DNA from: Clostridiaceae bacterium 14S0207
GTDB taxonomy: Bacteria; Bacillota; Clostridia; Clostridiales; Clostridiaceae
NCBI GenBank assembly: GCA_003288255.1
Contig: CP026600.1
Coordinates: 248,001-312,000, forward strand
Direction: 5' to 3'
Length of the DNA: 64,000 nt
Shown piece by piece: positions 46,504 to 56,781 of the stretch. The notes beneath the pieces are model-generated. The model worked only from the letters and a program-made list of their open reading frames with translations. It had not been told where the DNA came from and ran no database searches. The translations under genes and the position numbers were made by a program. Each line of letters begins with the position of its first letter. Positions within the stretch are counted from its first letter, which is position 1.

Positions 46504-47406
46504 ATGTTTATTAATTTACCATCAAATTATTATAAGTATGAAGAAAGGTATAATAACAAGAGTATTAAAGATGAACTTTTATGTGTAGAAGATAATTTAG
46601 GTAACTATAACGTAGAAAGAAAAGTGCAAAATAAAGGTGGGTTTTTATATAGCCCTTGTACATCTTGTATGAAGGGGAATCCCTTGAAACAGGATTTTTT
46701 AAAGGGTTATGTGATAATTAAATCAGAATTTAAGGATGTTACAGGAGATGGATTTTTAGATTATATATATTTGGTTGGTAAAAATTATCCAGGGGCACTG
46801 GAGGAATATAAGGATGATATACATTTATTTGTTGTAGATGGAAAAACGCAAAAGTTATATGAAGCCAATATGAAAACTAATAGTGGATATGATCCTAGAT
46901 TATTTTTAGGTGATTTTACTGGAGATGGGATAGACGAAGTCATGGTAAGTATGGCTTCAGGTGGAAGCGGTGGATTTTATTTTTATTATATATTTAGTTT
47001 TAAAAATGGTATTGTAACTAAAATGTTTGACTATGAAGAATTTAGTAATAGGAAACAGTACACTGTTAAATATAAGGATAATTATAAAGTTGAAATTTTA
47101 AGCACAGATAATAAAGAAAAGTATTCCATAGATATAAGCAATAGAAGCAAAGATTACTTATACCAATTCTATGATTCAAATGGTAGAGCAATAACTTCAG
47201 AACAAGGAGAGGTTACAGAATTAAATTCATTATTACCAATTTATCCATCATGGGGGGAAGAAAGGTTTGAATTATTGGCGATACAAAGAGTGATAGGGAC
47301 ATTTAGTGCAGATCAATTTGGTTTTTTGCAAAGTATATTATCCTGGGATGATAAAAAAGATTTTGAAGTTATATGGTCAGAGGTATCTATTGTTAATGAA
47401 GAATAA
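46504..47406 (+). CDS. Hypothetical protein with VCBS/FG-GAP-like calcium loops
   Basis: 300 residues, no signal peptide. Two Asp-Gly loops, DVTGDGFLDYIYL (about 79-91) and GDFTGDGIDEVMVSMA (about 138-153), match FG-GAP/VCBS calcium-binding loops of beta-propeller proteins. A CTSCMKG Cys pair lies at about residue 53. The sequence resembles spore-former proteins of unknown role. TTGGAGGA precedes the ATG. Monocistronic, with a long perfect hairpin downstream. Confidence 0.7.
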   Translation: MFINLPSNYYKYEERYNNKSIKDELLCVEDNLGNYNVERKVQNKGGFLYSPCTSCMKGNPLKQDFLKGYVIIKSEFKDVTGDGFLDYIYLVGKNYPGALEEYKDDIHLFVVDGKTQKLYEANMKTNSGYDPRLFLGDFTGDGIDEVMVSMASGGSGGFYFYYIFSFKNGIVTKMFDYEEFSNRKQYTVKYKDNYKVEILSTDNKEKYSIDISNRSKDYLYQFYDSNGRAITSEQGEVTELNSLLPIYPSWGEERFELLAIQRVIGTFSADQFGFLQSILSWDDKKDFEVIWSEVSIVNEE

Positions 47407-47476
47407 AGAATAAAGAAAGATAAAATAATAATTAATGAAATAAATATAGTTAATATTAATTTAGAATGCAAAATAA

Positions 47477-47517
47477 ATAAGATATAAAACTTAAAACAAT
47501 TAAGTTTTATATCTTAT
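47477..47517. terminator. Bidirectional terminator
   Basis: An 18-bp perfect stem (47477-47494 with 47500-47517) with a 5-base loop, placed between two convergent transcription units. Confidence 0.85.
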
Positions 47518-47546
47518 GAATATCAATAAAAGTATAGTAATAAAGA

Positions 47547-48044
47547 TTATTTATTACTAACTTTAGTATATATTAGGTATTTATAGTTGTATATATTTTT
47601 TTCATCTTTTATACCGTCTATTTCATTAGTAAGTATCCAATCCTCATTAGAAATTTCGGGGAAAAATGTATCGCCTGTAAAATCTTCGTAAATTCTAGTT
47701 ATATAAAGCTTTTTACAAAATGGAAGAAGGGTTTTGTATATTTCTCCACCACCAATAACAAAATGTTCTTCAGAATCTTCTATGAGAGAACTTAAATCTT
47801 TAATTGAATGAAGAATTTTTACATCTTTGTTTTCAAATTTATAATCAGAATTATTAGTTATTACTACATGTTCTCTATTTTTTAAAATGCCAGGAAGAGA
47901 CTCAAAGGTTTTTCTACCCATGATAATTTTTTTGTTCATAGTTATGGATTTAAAATGTTTTAAATCATTAGGTAGATGCCATATTAGAGAATTATCTCTA
48001 CCAATAACATTGTTGTTTGCAATAGCAACTATAATAGACAACAT
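47547..48044 (-). CDS. folA: Dihydrofolate reductase
   Basis: 165 residues. It shows the DHFR start (LSIIVAIANNNVIGRDNSLIWHLPNDL with the active-site Asp in LPNDLKHF), IIMGRKTFESLPG, and HFVIGGGEIYKTLLP for NADPH binding. It reduces dihydrofolate to tetrahydrofolate, regenerating the cofactor oxidised by thymidylate synthase. Its ATG overlaps the thyA stop codon by one base (TAATG), so the two are translationally coupled. Confidence 0.96.
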   Translation of the reverse strand: MLSIIVAIANNNVIGRDNSLIWHLPNDLKHFKSITMNKKIIMGRKTFESLPGILKNREHVVITNNSDYKFENKDVKILHSIKDLSSLIEDSEEHFVIGGGEIYKTLLPFCKKLYITRIYEDFTGDTFFPEISNEDWILTNEIDGIKDEKNIYNYKYLIYTKVSNK

Positions 48045-48835
48045 TATACTGCAACCTCCATAGAAATTTTACCATGATGTTTATAATCTATTAATTTTAT
48101 ATCATCAGGAGTAAAATCATAAAAATCTTTAATTTCTGGATTGATCCATAATTTTGGTGCAGTATATTGTTCATCTTTTTTAGTTAATTGAACTTTAATT
48201 CCTTCTATATGATTTTCATAAATATGAGCATTGTTTATAACATGAGTAAATAATCCAGGTTTTAATCCGGTTACTTGAGCTATTAAATGAACAAGGACAG
48301 CATATTGAGTCATGTTAAATGGAACTCCTAGTCCTAAATCAGCACTTCTCTGAACAAGCATACAATTTAATCTACCATCAGAAACATCCCACATAGTTAA
48401 AAATGCACATGGTGGTAAAGCACCAGTTTCTATATGAGGTATTTGCCATAAATTAATCATCATTCTTCTATCTTGAGGGTTATTTTTTAATGAATCTATA
48501 AGCTTATCTATTTGATCATATTTTTTAACTACCCATCCGTAGGCTGTGCCTATAGTACCATCTTCCATAGTCCATTCATCCCAAATATGGACATTTTGTT
48601 CTTGTAGTTTTTTAACATCATTGGATTGATCTTTATATATCCACAATAGTTCTTTTACAGCGGTTTTAAAGGCTACAAATTTTGTGGTTAAAATAGGAAA
48701 TTCCTTTTCTAAGTCAAACTGCATAATCTTATGAGGAAGTTTATATGTAGCTATTCCAGTTCTGTTTTGAGCGTAATATCCATTATTTATAACATCTTCT
48801 ACAATTCGAAGATATTCTTTGTCAGCTAAACTCAT
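48044..48835 (-). CDS. thyA: Thymidylate synthase
   Basis: A 263-residue classical ThyA. The catalytic Cys is C143 in ALPPCAFL, preceded by [31 protein letters not shown] and HIYENHIEG are the usual dUMP- and folate-binding segments. It methylates dUMP to dTMP using methylenetetrahydrofolate. First gene of the thyA-folA operon; AAGGAGG precedes the start on the minus strand. Confidence 0.97.
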   Translation of the reverse strand: MSLADKEYLRIVEDVINNGYYAQNRTGIATYKLPHKIMQFDLEKEFPILTTKFVAFKTAVKELLWIYKDQSNDVKKLQEQNVHIWDEWTMEDGTIGTAYGWVVKKYDQIDKLIDSLKNNPQDRRMMINLWQIPHIETGALPPCAFLTMWDVSDGRLNCMLVQRSADLGLGVPFNMTQYAVLVHLIAQVTGLKPGLFTHVINNAHIYENHIEGIKVQLTKKDEQYTAPKLWINPEIKDFYDFTPDDIKLIDYKHHGKISMEVAV

Positions 48836-49041
48836 TTGATTATCCTCCTTAAAATAAATATCATAACATATATTATATCAAAAAAAGTTATATATATAAA
48901 TTGATATAATATAGCAAATTTTACAGAAGATCATACAAATTATCGAAAATTCAGAAAAAAAGAGGATAATTATGAAAAATATAGAATTATATGAAAATGA
49001 ATGTTAATGATCTATTTTTGGATTTTAAAGGGGGAAGGTTC

Positions 49042-50262
49042 ATGGAATATGATAATAGTGACGAAGTAGAATGTTCCTTGGAGGGGGTTTGTTTTAGGGC
49101 ATCTGGGACATATATAAAAAGTAATTTTCAACAAGTTAAGAATTTTCTAAACTTTATAAAAGAACCCGTATTTTTGTGTTATGAGAATAGGATATTTTTT
49201 ATGAATTTGATGGCCTTAAGAATTTTTAATGTTAATCCAAAAGAAAGGTTTTATAATTTTTTTATTAAAGATTTAAAGAAAAGTACATATTATTATGGAG
49301 AAATTGTAGATCAAGTTTTACAAATTTTAGAATCTAATTCTTTCAATGTTATGAAACAGTATGATGGTTATAATATAAGTACTTTAAATATAAATATAAA
49401 TTGTCCTAGATTAATAGAAGAATTTAATAGTAATGAGTTTAAGTTAATTCTAATAAGTAAATATATTTTATATGAAGATAGTATATTAAATAATGTAGCA
49501 CATGAGGTTAGAACACCTTTAAACTTAATGTTAACATCATTACAATTAATACAAGATATTGAAGAAAGACAAAAAGGGATTAATGATAATAAGGTTCTTT
49601 CTTATATGAGAATAATGAATACAAATTGTTGTAGGTTAATAAGATTATCTGAAAATTTTATGATAATGAAACAAATAGAATGTTGTATATTTAATTTATA
49701 TAAAAGAAGAGTAAATATTAAAATGTTTTTAGAAGAAATATATAATTGTGTTAGTTATTATTCAAATAAGAAAAATGTTGAGCTAAATTTAAAGATAAAT
49801 ATTAAAATACAAGAAATATTAATAGATGAACTTAAAATAGAAAAGGTATTATTAAATATATTATCTAATGCAATAAAATATACTGAAGCATTTGGAAAGG
49901 TTGATATTAATGTTTTAGAAGATAATATTTACCTAATTATCGAGATTCAGGATAATGGAGTAGGTATTTCGGAGGAAATTCAAGGAGAAATTTTTAAAAG
50001 ATTTAAACGCGGAGAAGAGTTATATACAAGAGAAAATGAAGGATTGGGAATAGGGTTATATATTAGTAAAGTATTTATAGAATTACATAATGGTGATATT
50101 GAAGTATATAGTAAAAAAAATGAGGGTAGTAAATTCGTTATAAAAGTACCTAAATATGGTATAATACAAGGGCATGAAAAAGTTTTTCAAAATAAAGTAG
50201 AAGGATTAACAAGAATGCAAAGAACTAATATAGAATTTGCTGGTGTATATATAGAGTGCTAA
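49042..50262 (+). CDS. Soluble orphan sensor histidine kinase
   Basis: About 406 residues. ATG 49042 is chosen because AGGGGGAAGG (49029-49038) lies just upstream; an in-frame ATG at 48991 lacks a good site. No membrane segment. An N-terminal PAS-like region (about 25-150) precedes HisKA with NVAHEVRTPLNLML, then the ATPase N box (NILSNAIKYTE), G1 (DNGVGISEE) and G2 (EGLGIGLYI). No response regulator lies nearby. It resembles clostridial orphan kinases, some of which act toward Spo0A, but that role is only inferred. The frameshifted RNase H gene follows 15 bases later. Confidence 0.88.
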   Translation: MEYDNSDEVECSLEGVCFRASGTYIKSNFQQVKNFLNFIKEPVFLCYENRIFFMNLMALRIFNVNPKERFYNFFIKDLKKSTYYYGEIVDQVLQILESNSFNVMKQYDGYNISTLNININCPRLIEEFNSNEFKLILISKYILYEDSILNNVAHEVRTPLNLMLTSLQLIQDIEERQKGINDNKVLSYMRIMNTNCCRLIRLSENFMIMKQIECCIFNLYKRRVNIKMFLEEIYNCVSYYSNKKNVELNLKINIKIQEILIDELKIEKVLLNILSNAIKYTEAFGKVDINVLEDNIYLIIEIQDNGVGISEEIQGEIFKRFKRGEELYTRENEGLGIGLYISKVFIELHNGDIEVYSKKNEGSKFVIKVPKYGIIQGHEKVFQNKVEGLTRMQRTNIEFAGVYIEC

Positions 50263-50277
50263 GGAAAGGATTTTGTT

Positions 50278-51041
50278 ATGAAAAAAAAGGTTTATGCAAT
50301 AAAAGAAGGATATGATTTTATTAAAAATGTTAGGGTTAAAAATAAGTTAGTAAACACATGGGATGAATGTTTAACATATGTAAAAGGAGTTAAAGGGGCT
50401 AAATATAAAAGTTTTACAAATTTAGAAGAGGCAGAGGAATATTTAAATGACGATAAAACTCTACTTATAAAGGATAAGGATATTTATCCAAATGATTGCC
50501 CACATGTCTATGTAGATGGAAGTTTTAATATTGATAATGGAAGGTATTCTTATGCATTGGTTGTTGTTAAGAATAATATAATCGAATATATGGAAAATGG
50601 AGTTGCAAAGGATCAGTCAGGAATAAAATTAAGACAAATTTTAGGTGAATTAAAAGCCGCTACTAGAAGTTATGAATATGCAATAGAAAATAATATAAAA
50701 AAATAGTTTTATTTCATGATTATGAGGGAATATTTCATCATGCAATTGGTACTTGGAATAGAAAAGATATTTCATCACAGGTTTATTATGAAAAATTTAA
50801 TAAATATAAAAATGAATATGGACTTGAAGTTATTTTTGTTAAAGTAGATAGTCATACAGGAGATCTTTTTAATGAGATTACAGATAATTATGCTAAGTTA
50901 GCAGGTGGATTACAATTAACTAATGCAGTGGATAAAGGTATATTACAAGAAAAAATTAAAGTAAAAAGTGAAAAATTAAAATTAGAGATAGAAAATTTAA
51001 TAAGTAGTATGAATTATAATAAGATAGAAGTAGTTAAGTAA
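50278..51041 (+). pseudogene. RNase HI with viroplasmin-type N-terminus, frameshifted at an A7 run
   Basis: The first frame codes 142 residues: an N-terminal RNA/DNA-hybrid-binding module (about 1-60, KKKVYAIKEG, SFTNLEEAEEYL) and the start of RNase H (HVYVDGSFN, ILGELKAAT). It stops at TAG 50704, right after seven A (50697-50703). In the -1 frame the protein continues without break as VLFHDYEGIFHHA through KVDSHTGDLFNEITDNYAKLA to TAA 51039. One extra A would restore about 254 residues with all catalytic acidic residues. Could be a true mutation, transcript slippage at A7, or a sequencing error. AAGGAAAGG precedes the ATG. Confidence 0.85.
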
Positions 51042-51208
51042 TAAAATAATAAATACATATTATAAATGAAGAATTAAATAGTTATAAAAAAGACTAAGTT
51101 AAAAATAAAATGTATCCTATGAAGTAGACAATTTTAAAAAAGTCTATTTCATAGGATTTTTTTATGTATAATAGAATAAAAGAATTTTTTAAACGTGAGG
51201 TTATGAAA

Positions 51209-51628
51209 ATGAGTAAAAAATTATTTACTAAAGACGAAGTTAAAATCTTATCTAAAAATAAGTATGTTAAGAAAGTAAGTTCAAAAGGAATTACTTATAC
51301 TGATGAATTTAAGAAAATTTTTATAACAGAAAATGAATTGGGTAAATTTCCGAGACAAATATTCGAAGAATGTGGATTTGATATAGAAATTTTAGGTATG
51401 CAAAGAGTAGGATCAGCGGGCAAAAGATGGAGAAGTTCTTATAAAACTGGCGGAGCCATTGCGCTTCAAGATACTAGAAGACTTAATACTGGCAGACCAA
51501 GTGAAAAAGAATTATCTTTAGCAGAAAAATATGCTCGTCTCGAGGCTAAAGTTGAGTTGCTTCAAGCTGAAAATGAATTATTAAAAAAGTTAGATATGTT
51601 AGAAAGGAAGGTGTTAAAGAAAAAATAA
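51209..51628 (+). CDS. IS3-family OrfA, helix-turn-helix protein
   Basis: About 139 residues from ATG 51209, which follows GAGG at 8 bases; in-frame ATGs at 51164 and 51203 are alternatives. The N-terminal part reads KKLFTKDEVKILSKNKYVKKVS, a DNA-binding module common in clostridial IS3 elements, and the C-terminus is a leucine-zipper helix (AEKYARLEAKVELLQAENELLKKLD). It ends AAG AAA AAA TAA, an A-rich stretch where a -1 shift leads directly into orfB. Confidence 0.85.
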   Translation: MSKKLFTKDEVKILSKNKYVKKVSSKGITYTDEFKKIFITENELGKFPRQIFEECGFDIEILGMQRVGSAGKRWRSSYKTGGAIALQDTRRLNTGRPSEKELSLAEKYARLEAKVELLQAENELLKKLDMLERKVLKKK

Positions 51629-51705
51629 AATTATTATCTAGAGAAAAATTTATTGTTATTAAACAAGTAATTGAAAAATATAAACTTAAAAATTTAGTAA
51701 CTTAT

Positions 51706-52539
51706 TTGTGTAAAGTTGTAGGAGTATCTAGATCTGGGTATTATAAGTTTTTTTCTAAAAACGCTAAAAATACAAGAATTCAAAGAGACAGTCTAGATGA
51801 AATCTCTAAGGAAAACATTTTGAAGGCATTTAATTTTAAAAATCATAAAAAAGGTGCTAGACAAATTAAAATGGTTTTACAAAATCAATTTGATATAATT
51901 TATAATCTAAAACGCATTAGAAGAATAATGAAAAAATATAATATTATTTGTCCAATTCGGAAAGCCAATCCTTATCGAAGAATGATGAAGGCTACAAAAG
52001 CGCATACTGTTGTGCCCAATTTGCTAAATAGAAAATTTAAGCAAAAAACTCCTGGAAAAATTCTTTTAACAGATATTACATATCTAACCTATAAAAATAA
52101 CCAAAGGGCTTATCTATCAACTATTAAGGATTCATCTACCAATGAGATATTAGCGTACAATGTCTCCGACAACCTTAAACTTGATATAGTTATAGATACT
52201 CTAAAAAAACTTAAATCAAATTCTAATATTAAACTTCATAGCGAAGCTTATATTCATTCAGATCAAGGCGTACATTATACAAGTCCTAAAGTTCAAAAAG
52301 TGATCCGCGAACTTGGATTAGGACAATCAATGTCTAGACGTGGTAACTGCTGGGATAATGCTCCGCAGGAATCATTCTTTGGGCATTTTAAAGACGAAGT
52401 AGATTTAAAAAAATATGAAAATCTAAATCAATTAAAAATAGAAATAGATAACTACATGAACTATTACAATAACTACAGATATCAATGGAACTTAAATAAG
52501 ATGACTCCTGTTCAATACAGAAATCATCTTATCATATAG
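51706..52539 (+). CDS. IS3-family OrfB, DDE transposase
   Basis: 277 residues from the first near-cognate start; the frame is open upstream to the end of orfA (KLLSREKFIVIKQVIEKYKLKNLVTYL...), so the protein is probably made as an OrfAB fusion by -1 frameshifting near 51620-51626. The HTH_21 segment (SGYYKFF...KKGARQIKMVL) precedes the rve catalytic core with TDITYL, HSDQGVHYTS and WDNAPQESFFGHFKDE, giving D, D and E. The gene is intact. Confidence 0.9.
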   Translation: MCKVVGVSRSGYYKFFSKNAKNTRIQRDSLDEISKENILKAFNFKNHKKGARQIKMVLQNQFDIIYNLKRIRRIMKKYNIICPIRKANPYRRMMKATKAHTVVPNLLNRKFKQKTPGKILLTDITYLTYKNNQRAYLSTIKDSSTNEILAYNVSDNLKLDIVIDTLKKLKSNSNIKLHSEAYIHSDQGVHYTSPKVQKVIRELGLGQSMSRRGNCWDNAPQESFFGHFKDEVDLKKYENLNQLKIEIDNYMNYYNNYRYQWNLNKMTPVQYRNHLII

Positions 52540-52564
52540 TCTTTTTTATAACTATTGTAAAGAT

Positions 52565-54802
52565 TTATATATCTGAGAATTCTATTTTTATAGCATCAGA
52601 ATTTGTATTATTTAAATTACCTACATGGTGATTTGAATAGTTAATATTTATAGTATTATTGGTGTTTTTGTTAATAAAAGTGTTTGGATCTACGCAATAA
52701 GGTAATTGAATGGTAAAGGTAGTTCCTTTATTAAGTTTACTTTCCACCCATATGTTTCCACTATGCATTTCCACTAATGACCGAACTAAACTAAGTCCTA
52801 TTCCACTACCTTCACCCTCTCTTTTTCTAGTTGAATTTACTTGTACAAAACGTTGAAAAATAGTGTTACATTTTTCTTTAGGGATACCTACTCCAGTATC
52901 TTCAATGGAAATTAGGAGGTATGTACCTTTGTTGTGTAAATTTACAAAAATACTTCCACCCTTATCTGTAAACTTTACTGCATTTGAAATTAAGTTAAGC
53001 ATTATTCTTTCAATTTTTTCAATGTCACAGTAGGTGTATTTTTCCTCAATATCAGTATCGAAAATTAATTTTATTCCTTTGTTTTCAACATAATCACATA
53101 CAGAAAGAGTTATATCTTCAATTATAGATATAATATTGCATTTAGAAAAAGTTAATTGATAAAATCCAGCATCTATTCTAGTAGAATCAATTAAATTATT
53201 GATTAATTTAATTAACCTAAAACAATTTTGTTGTATTATTAAGATTCTCTTGTTGAAAATGTCGGAGTCTTCATAATCTGGCAAAACAGAAGACAAGTTT
53301 ATGTTTAAAAGTTGTAAGGCGGAATAAATAACATTAATAGGAGTTCTTAGTTCATGAGATATATTAGCAAAAAATTCTGAACGTAATTTATCATATTCTA
53401 TTGTTTTATTTAATAATGTAGTTTTTTCTTCTATTTTTTTGTATAGTTCTTCTGTATATTGAGAGTTATATACATTTTCTATGTTTTTTATAAGAATAAG
53501 TATATAACTAGTAGGAATTCCATTAGTAGTAAAAGATAAAGTTTCCAAGTAGTAGGGTTTGCCATCCCTTTTTCTTATAACTTTTTTGCCTAAACAATCT
53601 GCATAGGTATTATCAAATAAAAATACTTGTTTTTCGTTATAATTTCTATGATAATCTTCAGCTAAATCAAAAAAATCATATATAGATTTATTTAAACATT
53701 GTTCTACGTCATTAATATTTAAAAGATTTAGTCCCATTTTATTGCTATGTGTTATAATGCCATTTTTGGTCATAAAAATTCCAAAGGGATTTAAATCTAA
53801 TAATTTATTGTTCTGAAAGTTAATAGGTGGAGTATTTTTTAATGAATTATTAACAGTAGAAATTGTAAACATTATGCCAACAATGTTTTTATGTACATCT
53901 AATATACATTTTGGCGACATCTTTACCTTGGTAAAAGTGCCGTCATAGCATTTGAAAAGAATTTCAGCATAGTTGTTTATATTATCTATTAAGGTTTTTT
54001 TGTATTTTTGTATAAATTCTTCTTTATAGTCCTTATGAATTAAAGGAAAAAGTCTTTTCCCTACTAAAAAATTACTCGGATAACCTAAAATTTCTTCAGA
54101 ATTCCTGCTACAAAATGTGATATATCCGTCTATAGTAGTTATACATATAATACTAGATGGTTTGCCTAAAATATTAGATATAAGTTGTTCAGTATCACAA
54201 ATATTATCATTTATATAAGTCGAAGAATCTTTTTTATATATATTAGTCAATGTATTAGATGCTTGAAGTAATATTAACTCCGTTATATATCTAATTATGT
54301 CATTAGTTAAATAGTGATTAATATCACTTTGGATTATTAAGAAACCATACATAGAATTTTCTATGTATACAGGTATAAAATGATAATCCTTAAATTTTTC
54401 TTTATAGGACGTACAAATGTTATTAATATATAGTTCTTTATAAGACACAGGATTTTTTAAATTAATAAATTTTTTATGTATAATATTAAGAATTTCATTG
54501 ATATCAGAATCAACTTTTTTTAATGTTTTAGAATTTATATAATTTTTTCGACTATGAGTTTTTTCAAAATTAGAATTTTTAGAATCAAATTCATTTATTA
54601 GATAGTTATCATCATCAATAGTTAATACACCTTGAACTAATTTACTATCAGTTAAAATAGCAAAAAATTTACAAAGAAAATAAAATAAATTACTTATATT
54701 TGTAGCTTTTAAAATACTATTAGATAGTTTTTTTAATAATGTTTTTTTACTTTTTAAATATCCCAAATTTGATAAAGTGTAATTCAAAAAATCATCCCCC
54801 AA
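52565..54802 (-). CDS. Multi-PAS soluble histidine kinase
   Basis: 745 residues without membrane segments. An N-terminal GAF-like region (about 30-190) precedes two PAS domains (about 205-325, ITTIDGYITFCSRNSEEILGYP; about 330-450, PFGIFMTKNGIITHSNKMG). HisKA has FFANISHELRTPINVIY and the ATPase domain shows NLISNAVKFTDKG, EDTGVGIPKE and GSGIGLSLV. It resembles the orphan kinase at 49042, though larger. No response regulator is adjacent. The IS3 element lies immediately past its stop codon, in the converging direction. Confidence 0.9.
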   Translation of the reverse strand: MGDDFLNYTLSNLGYLKSKKTLLKKLSNSILKATNISNLFYFLCKFFAILTDSKLVQGVLTIDDDNYLINEFDSKNSNFEKTHSRKNYINSKTLKKVDSDINEILNIIHKKFINLKNPVSYKELYINNICTSYKEKFKDYHFIPVYIENSMYGFLIIQSDINHYLTNDIIRYITELILLQASNTLTNIYKKDSSTYINDNICDTEQLISNILGKPSSIICITTIDGYITFCSRNSEEILGYPSNFLVGKRLFPLIHKDYKEEFIQKYKKTLIDNINNYAEILFKCYDGTFTKVKMSPKCILDVHKNIVGIMFTISTVNNSLKNTPPINFQNNKLLDLNPFGIFMTKNGIITHSNKMGLNLLNINDVEQCLNKSIYDFFDLAEDYHRNYNEKQVFLFDNTYADCLGKKVIRKRDGKPYYLETLSFTTNGIPTSYILILIKNIENVYNSQYTEELYKKIEEKTTLLNKTIEYDKLRSEFFANISHELRTPINVIYSALQLLNINLSSVLPDYEDSDIFNKRILIIQQNCFRLIKLINNLIDSTRIDAGFYQLTFSKCNIISIIEDITLSVCDYVENKGIKLIFDTDIEEKYTYCDIEKIERIMLNLISNAVKFTDKGGSIFVNLHNKGTYLLISIEDTGVGIPKEKCNTIFQRFVQVNSTRKREGEGSGIGLSLVRSLVEMHSGNIWVESKLNKGTTFTIQLPYCVDPNTFINKNTNNTININYSNHHVGNLNNTNSDAIKIEFSDI

Positions 54803-54969
54803 AAGTAAATAAAATATTTATAAAAATGAGTATTAATTATCATATTTATAGAATGTTAGAATATATTTCAATATTCTATAAATATATTCTATAAAAGGTT
54901 CTAAACTCCTTTAAAATACCTTAATTTTCTAAAAATTATAATAATAACACGGAGAAATTTTAATATTTA

Positions 54970-56541
54970 CTATTTTAATATTAAATCTAACTTTTTTCGT
55001 ATTTTTTTATTACTATTTTTTTCAACAATATCTAAAAAATCTTTTATAGTAGCAATTTTGTATTTATGTTCATAAAAGTATTCATTTAATATGGTGAATA
55101 CCTTTTCTTCACCTAAATCTTCTGTAAGGCTTTCTAACAATAATGCACCTTTATTATAAATTATTTGACTATAATCTCTCCAGTTATTAAAGTGGTTTAC
55201 ACTTGAAGATATGGGGGGAGAGGTTAAAAAATTTTCTTTAGTTAGGGCTGGAATAGCTTTTTTTCGAGTTATATTTTGATAATTTTTTTTAAAAAACATT
55301 CTTGTAGAAAATTCAGCTAAGCTTTCATCTAAAAAAGGTTCTTTAAATTCATTATTTCCAACCATTGAGTACCACCATTGATGGGCAGTTTCATGAACTA
55401 TAGCTTCATCGATCCAAAGAGGACATATTAAATTTTCTGTATCTAACCATTCATTTAAGCTATAATTTCTAATGGGAATTCTTGTATAATTACCCATTTG
55501 GATTACTTGAGGATATTCCATAGCACCACCCGTTAGATAACTTTCTACTATGTTTAATTCAGTATAATTATATGAACCAAATTTTTCATTAAAATATTTA
55601 AAAGAATTCATACAAAGAGAAAGTAATCTTTGAGATATGTATTTAGGACATAAAATAAATCCTTTTTTATCTTTATTTATTTCTGATTCCTTATTATATT
55701 CTAAGTAATAACTGTTTATAGTTGTATTGTTAATTTTTTTGCTGATTTTCTTATAATAAGGACTCATGAATAGTACAAAATCTCTTGATTTAGAACAAAT
55801 AATATTTAGTTTTTTAGTTTCATTGTTAGGGGTTTCCGAAATAGTTTTTCCACTAGATACTACTATCATGTTCTTAGGAACAGTCAAGTTTATACAATAG
55901 TTAGAGATTGAACTATGATTTGACTCTCCTATTTTATAAAATGAATTTTCATCCCATGTTCCTGTCTTTTCATCAAAGATAGATAATATAGGGTACCAGT
56001 TAGTAATGGAATATTGATCATTAAAATATCCTAATTTATCTCTTCCATTGGGAATTTTAAGTTCAAAGTCTATATCTATTTTAAGATTTTTTCTTGGTTT
56101 TAGTAAGGGAGTTAAAGATATTTTTAAAATTTGATTATTAGTAGTGAAATTAATAGATTTGTTATCTATATGCACTGACTTTATTTTTATATTTCCCAAA
56201 GAATCAGTAGATGAATTTTCAAAATCTTGATCTATAGAAGGAGCAGTATCTTTATTATTAAAACCTTTAGCATATAGATGAAAGACTAATTTATTTAAGG
56301 GTTTATTGTAATTATTAAAAAAATTAATACTTTCTTTACCATAAAGTTTTTTTTCTTTTTCAAGGAAGTGTACATTTATAGTATAGTCCGTTATTTTCTT
56401 TTCAGGCTTGTTTTGATCATTAAAGACAGAAAAGTTATCTTTAAAGTAAAATAAATATAAAAATGACATCATAAAGAGAGATATAGAGATTAAAGATATA
56501 TATATTTTTTTGTGTGTGTTGTGCTTATTAGTCCTTTTCAT
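54970..56541 (-). CDS. M1-family membrane-anchored metallopeptidase
   Basis: 523 residues. One N-terminal membrane anchor (about 12-30), then the M1 beta domain, then the catalytic domain with GGAMEYPQ (the GAMEN equivalent), the zinc motif HETAHQWWYSMVG and the third ligand Glu in FLDESLAEF, spaced as in M1. It should trim peptides outside the cell membrane. The C-terminal region is shorter than in aminopeptidase N, as in small bacterial M1 enzymes. AAGGAGGA precedes the start. Divergent from the corrinoid cluster. Confidence 0.9.
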   Translation of the reverse strand: MKRTNKHNTHKKIYISLISISLFMMSFLYLFYFKDNFSVFNDQNKPEKKITDYTINVHFLEKEKKLYGKESINFFNNYNKPLNKLVFHLYAKGFNNKDTAPSIDQDFENSSTDSLGNIKIKSVHIDNKSINFTTNNQILKISLTPLLKPRKNLKIDIDFELKIPNGRDKLGYFNDQYSITNWYPILSIFDEKTGTWDENSFYKIGESNHSSISNYCINLTVPKNMIVVSSGKTISETPNNETKKLNIICSKSRDFVLFMSPYYKKISKKINNTTINSYYLEYNKESEINKDKKGFILCPKYISQRLLSLCMNSFKYFNEKFGSYNYTELNIVESYLTGGAMEYPQVIQMGNYTRIPIRNYSLNEWLDTENLICPLWIDEAIVHETAHQWWYSMVGNNEFKEPFLDESLAEFSTRMFFKKNYQNITRKKAIPALTKENFLTSPPISSSVNHFNNWRDYSQIIYNKGALLLESLTEDLGEEKVFTILNEYFYEHKYKIATIKDFLDIVEKNSNKKIRKKLDLILK

Positions 56542-56781
56542 TAAAAAAGAATCCTCCTTAAGGTTTTGTTATAAATTATTGTCAGCTTTATATAAAAATA
56601 TTCAAATTAAGTTTTTGAAAAAAGTTAATATATATAAATAAACTATAGAAAATATAGTTACTATTTGAAATTTGAATTTAAAGTAATTATTACAATAGAG
56701 TAGAATGTTAATAGGACAAGATAATAAAAATTGGGGAATTTTGGCGACATAAAAGCGTAGGTTAATTTAGGAGGAATTTAA

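Larger units (their letters stand above)
51127..52562. mobile_element. IS3-family insertion sequence
   Basis: It contains overlapping orfA/orfB genes. Candidate ends: left AGACAATTTTAAAAAAGTCTA near 51125-51145, and on the other strand at the right a similar ACAAT...TAAAAAAGACTA near 52540-52560. The left end overlaps a hairpin (TCCTATGAAGTAGAC / GTCTATTTCATAGGA), which may end the upstream RNase H transcript. The right end touches the stop codon of the converging kinase gene. Exact borders are uncertain. Confidence 0.6.
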
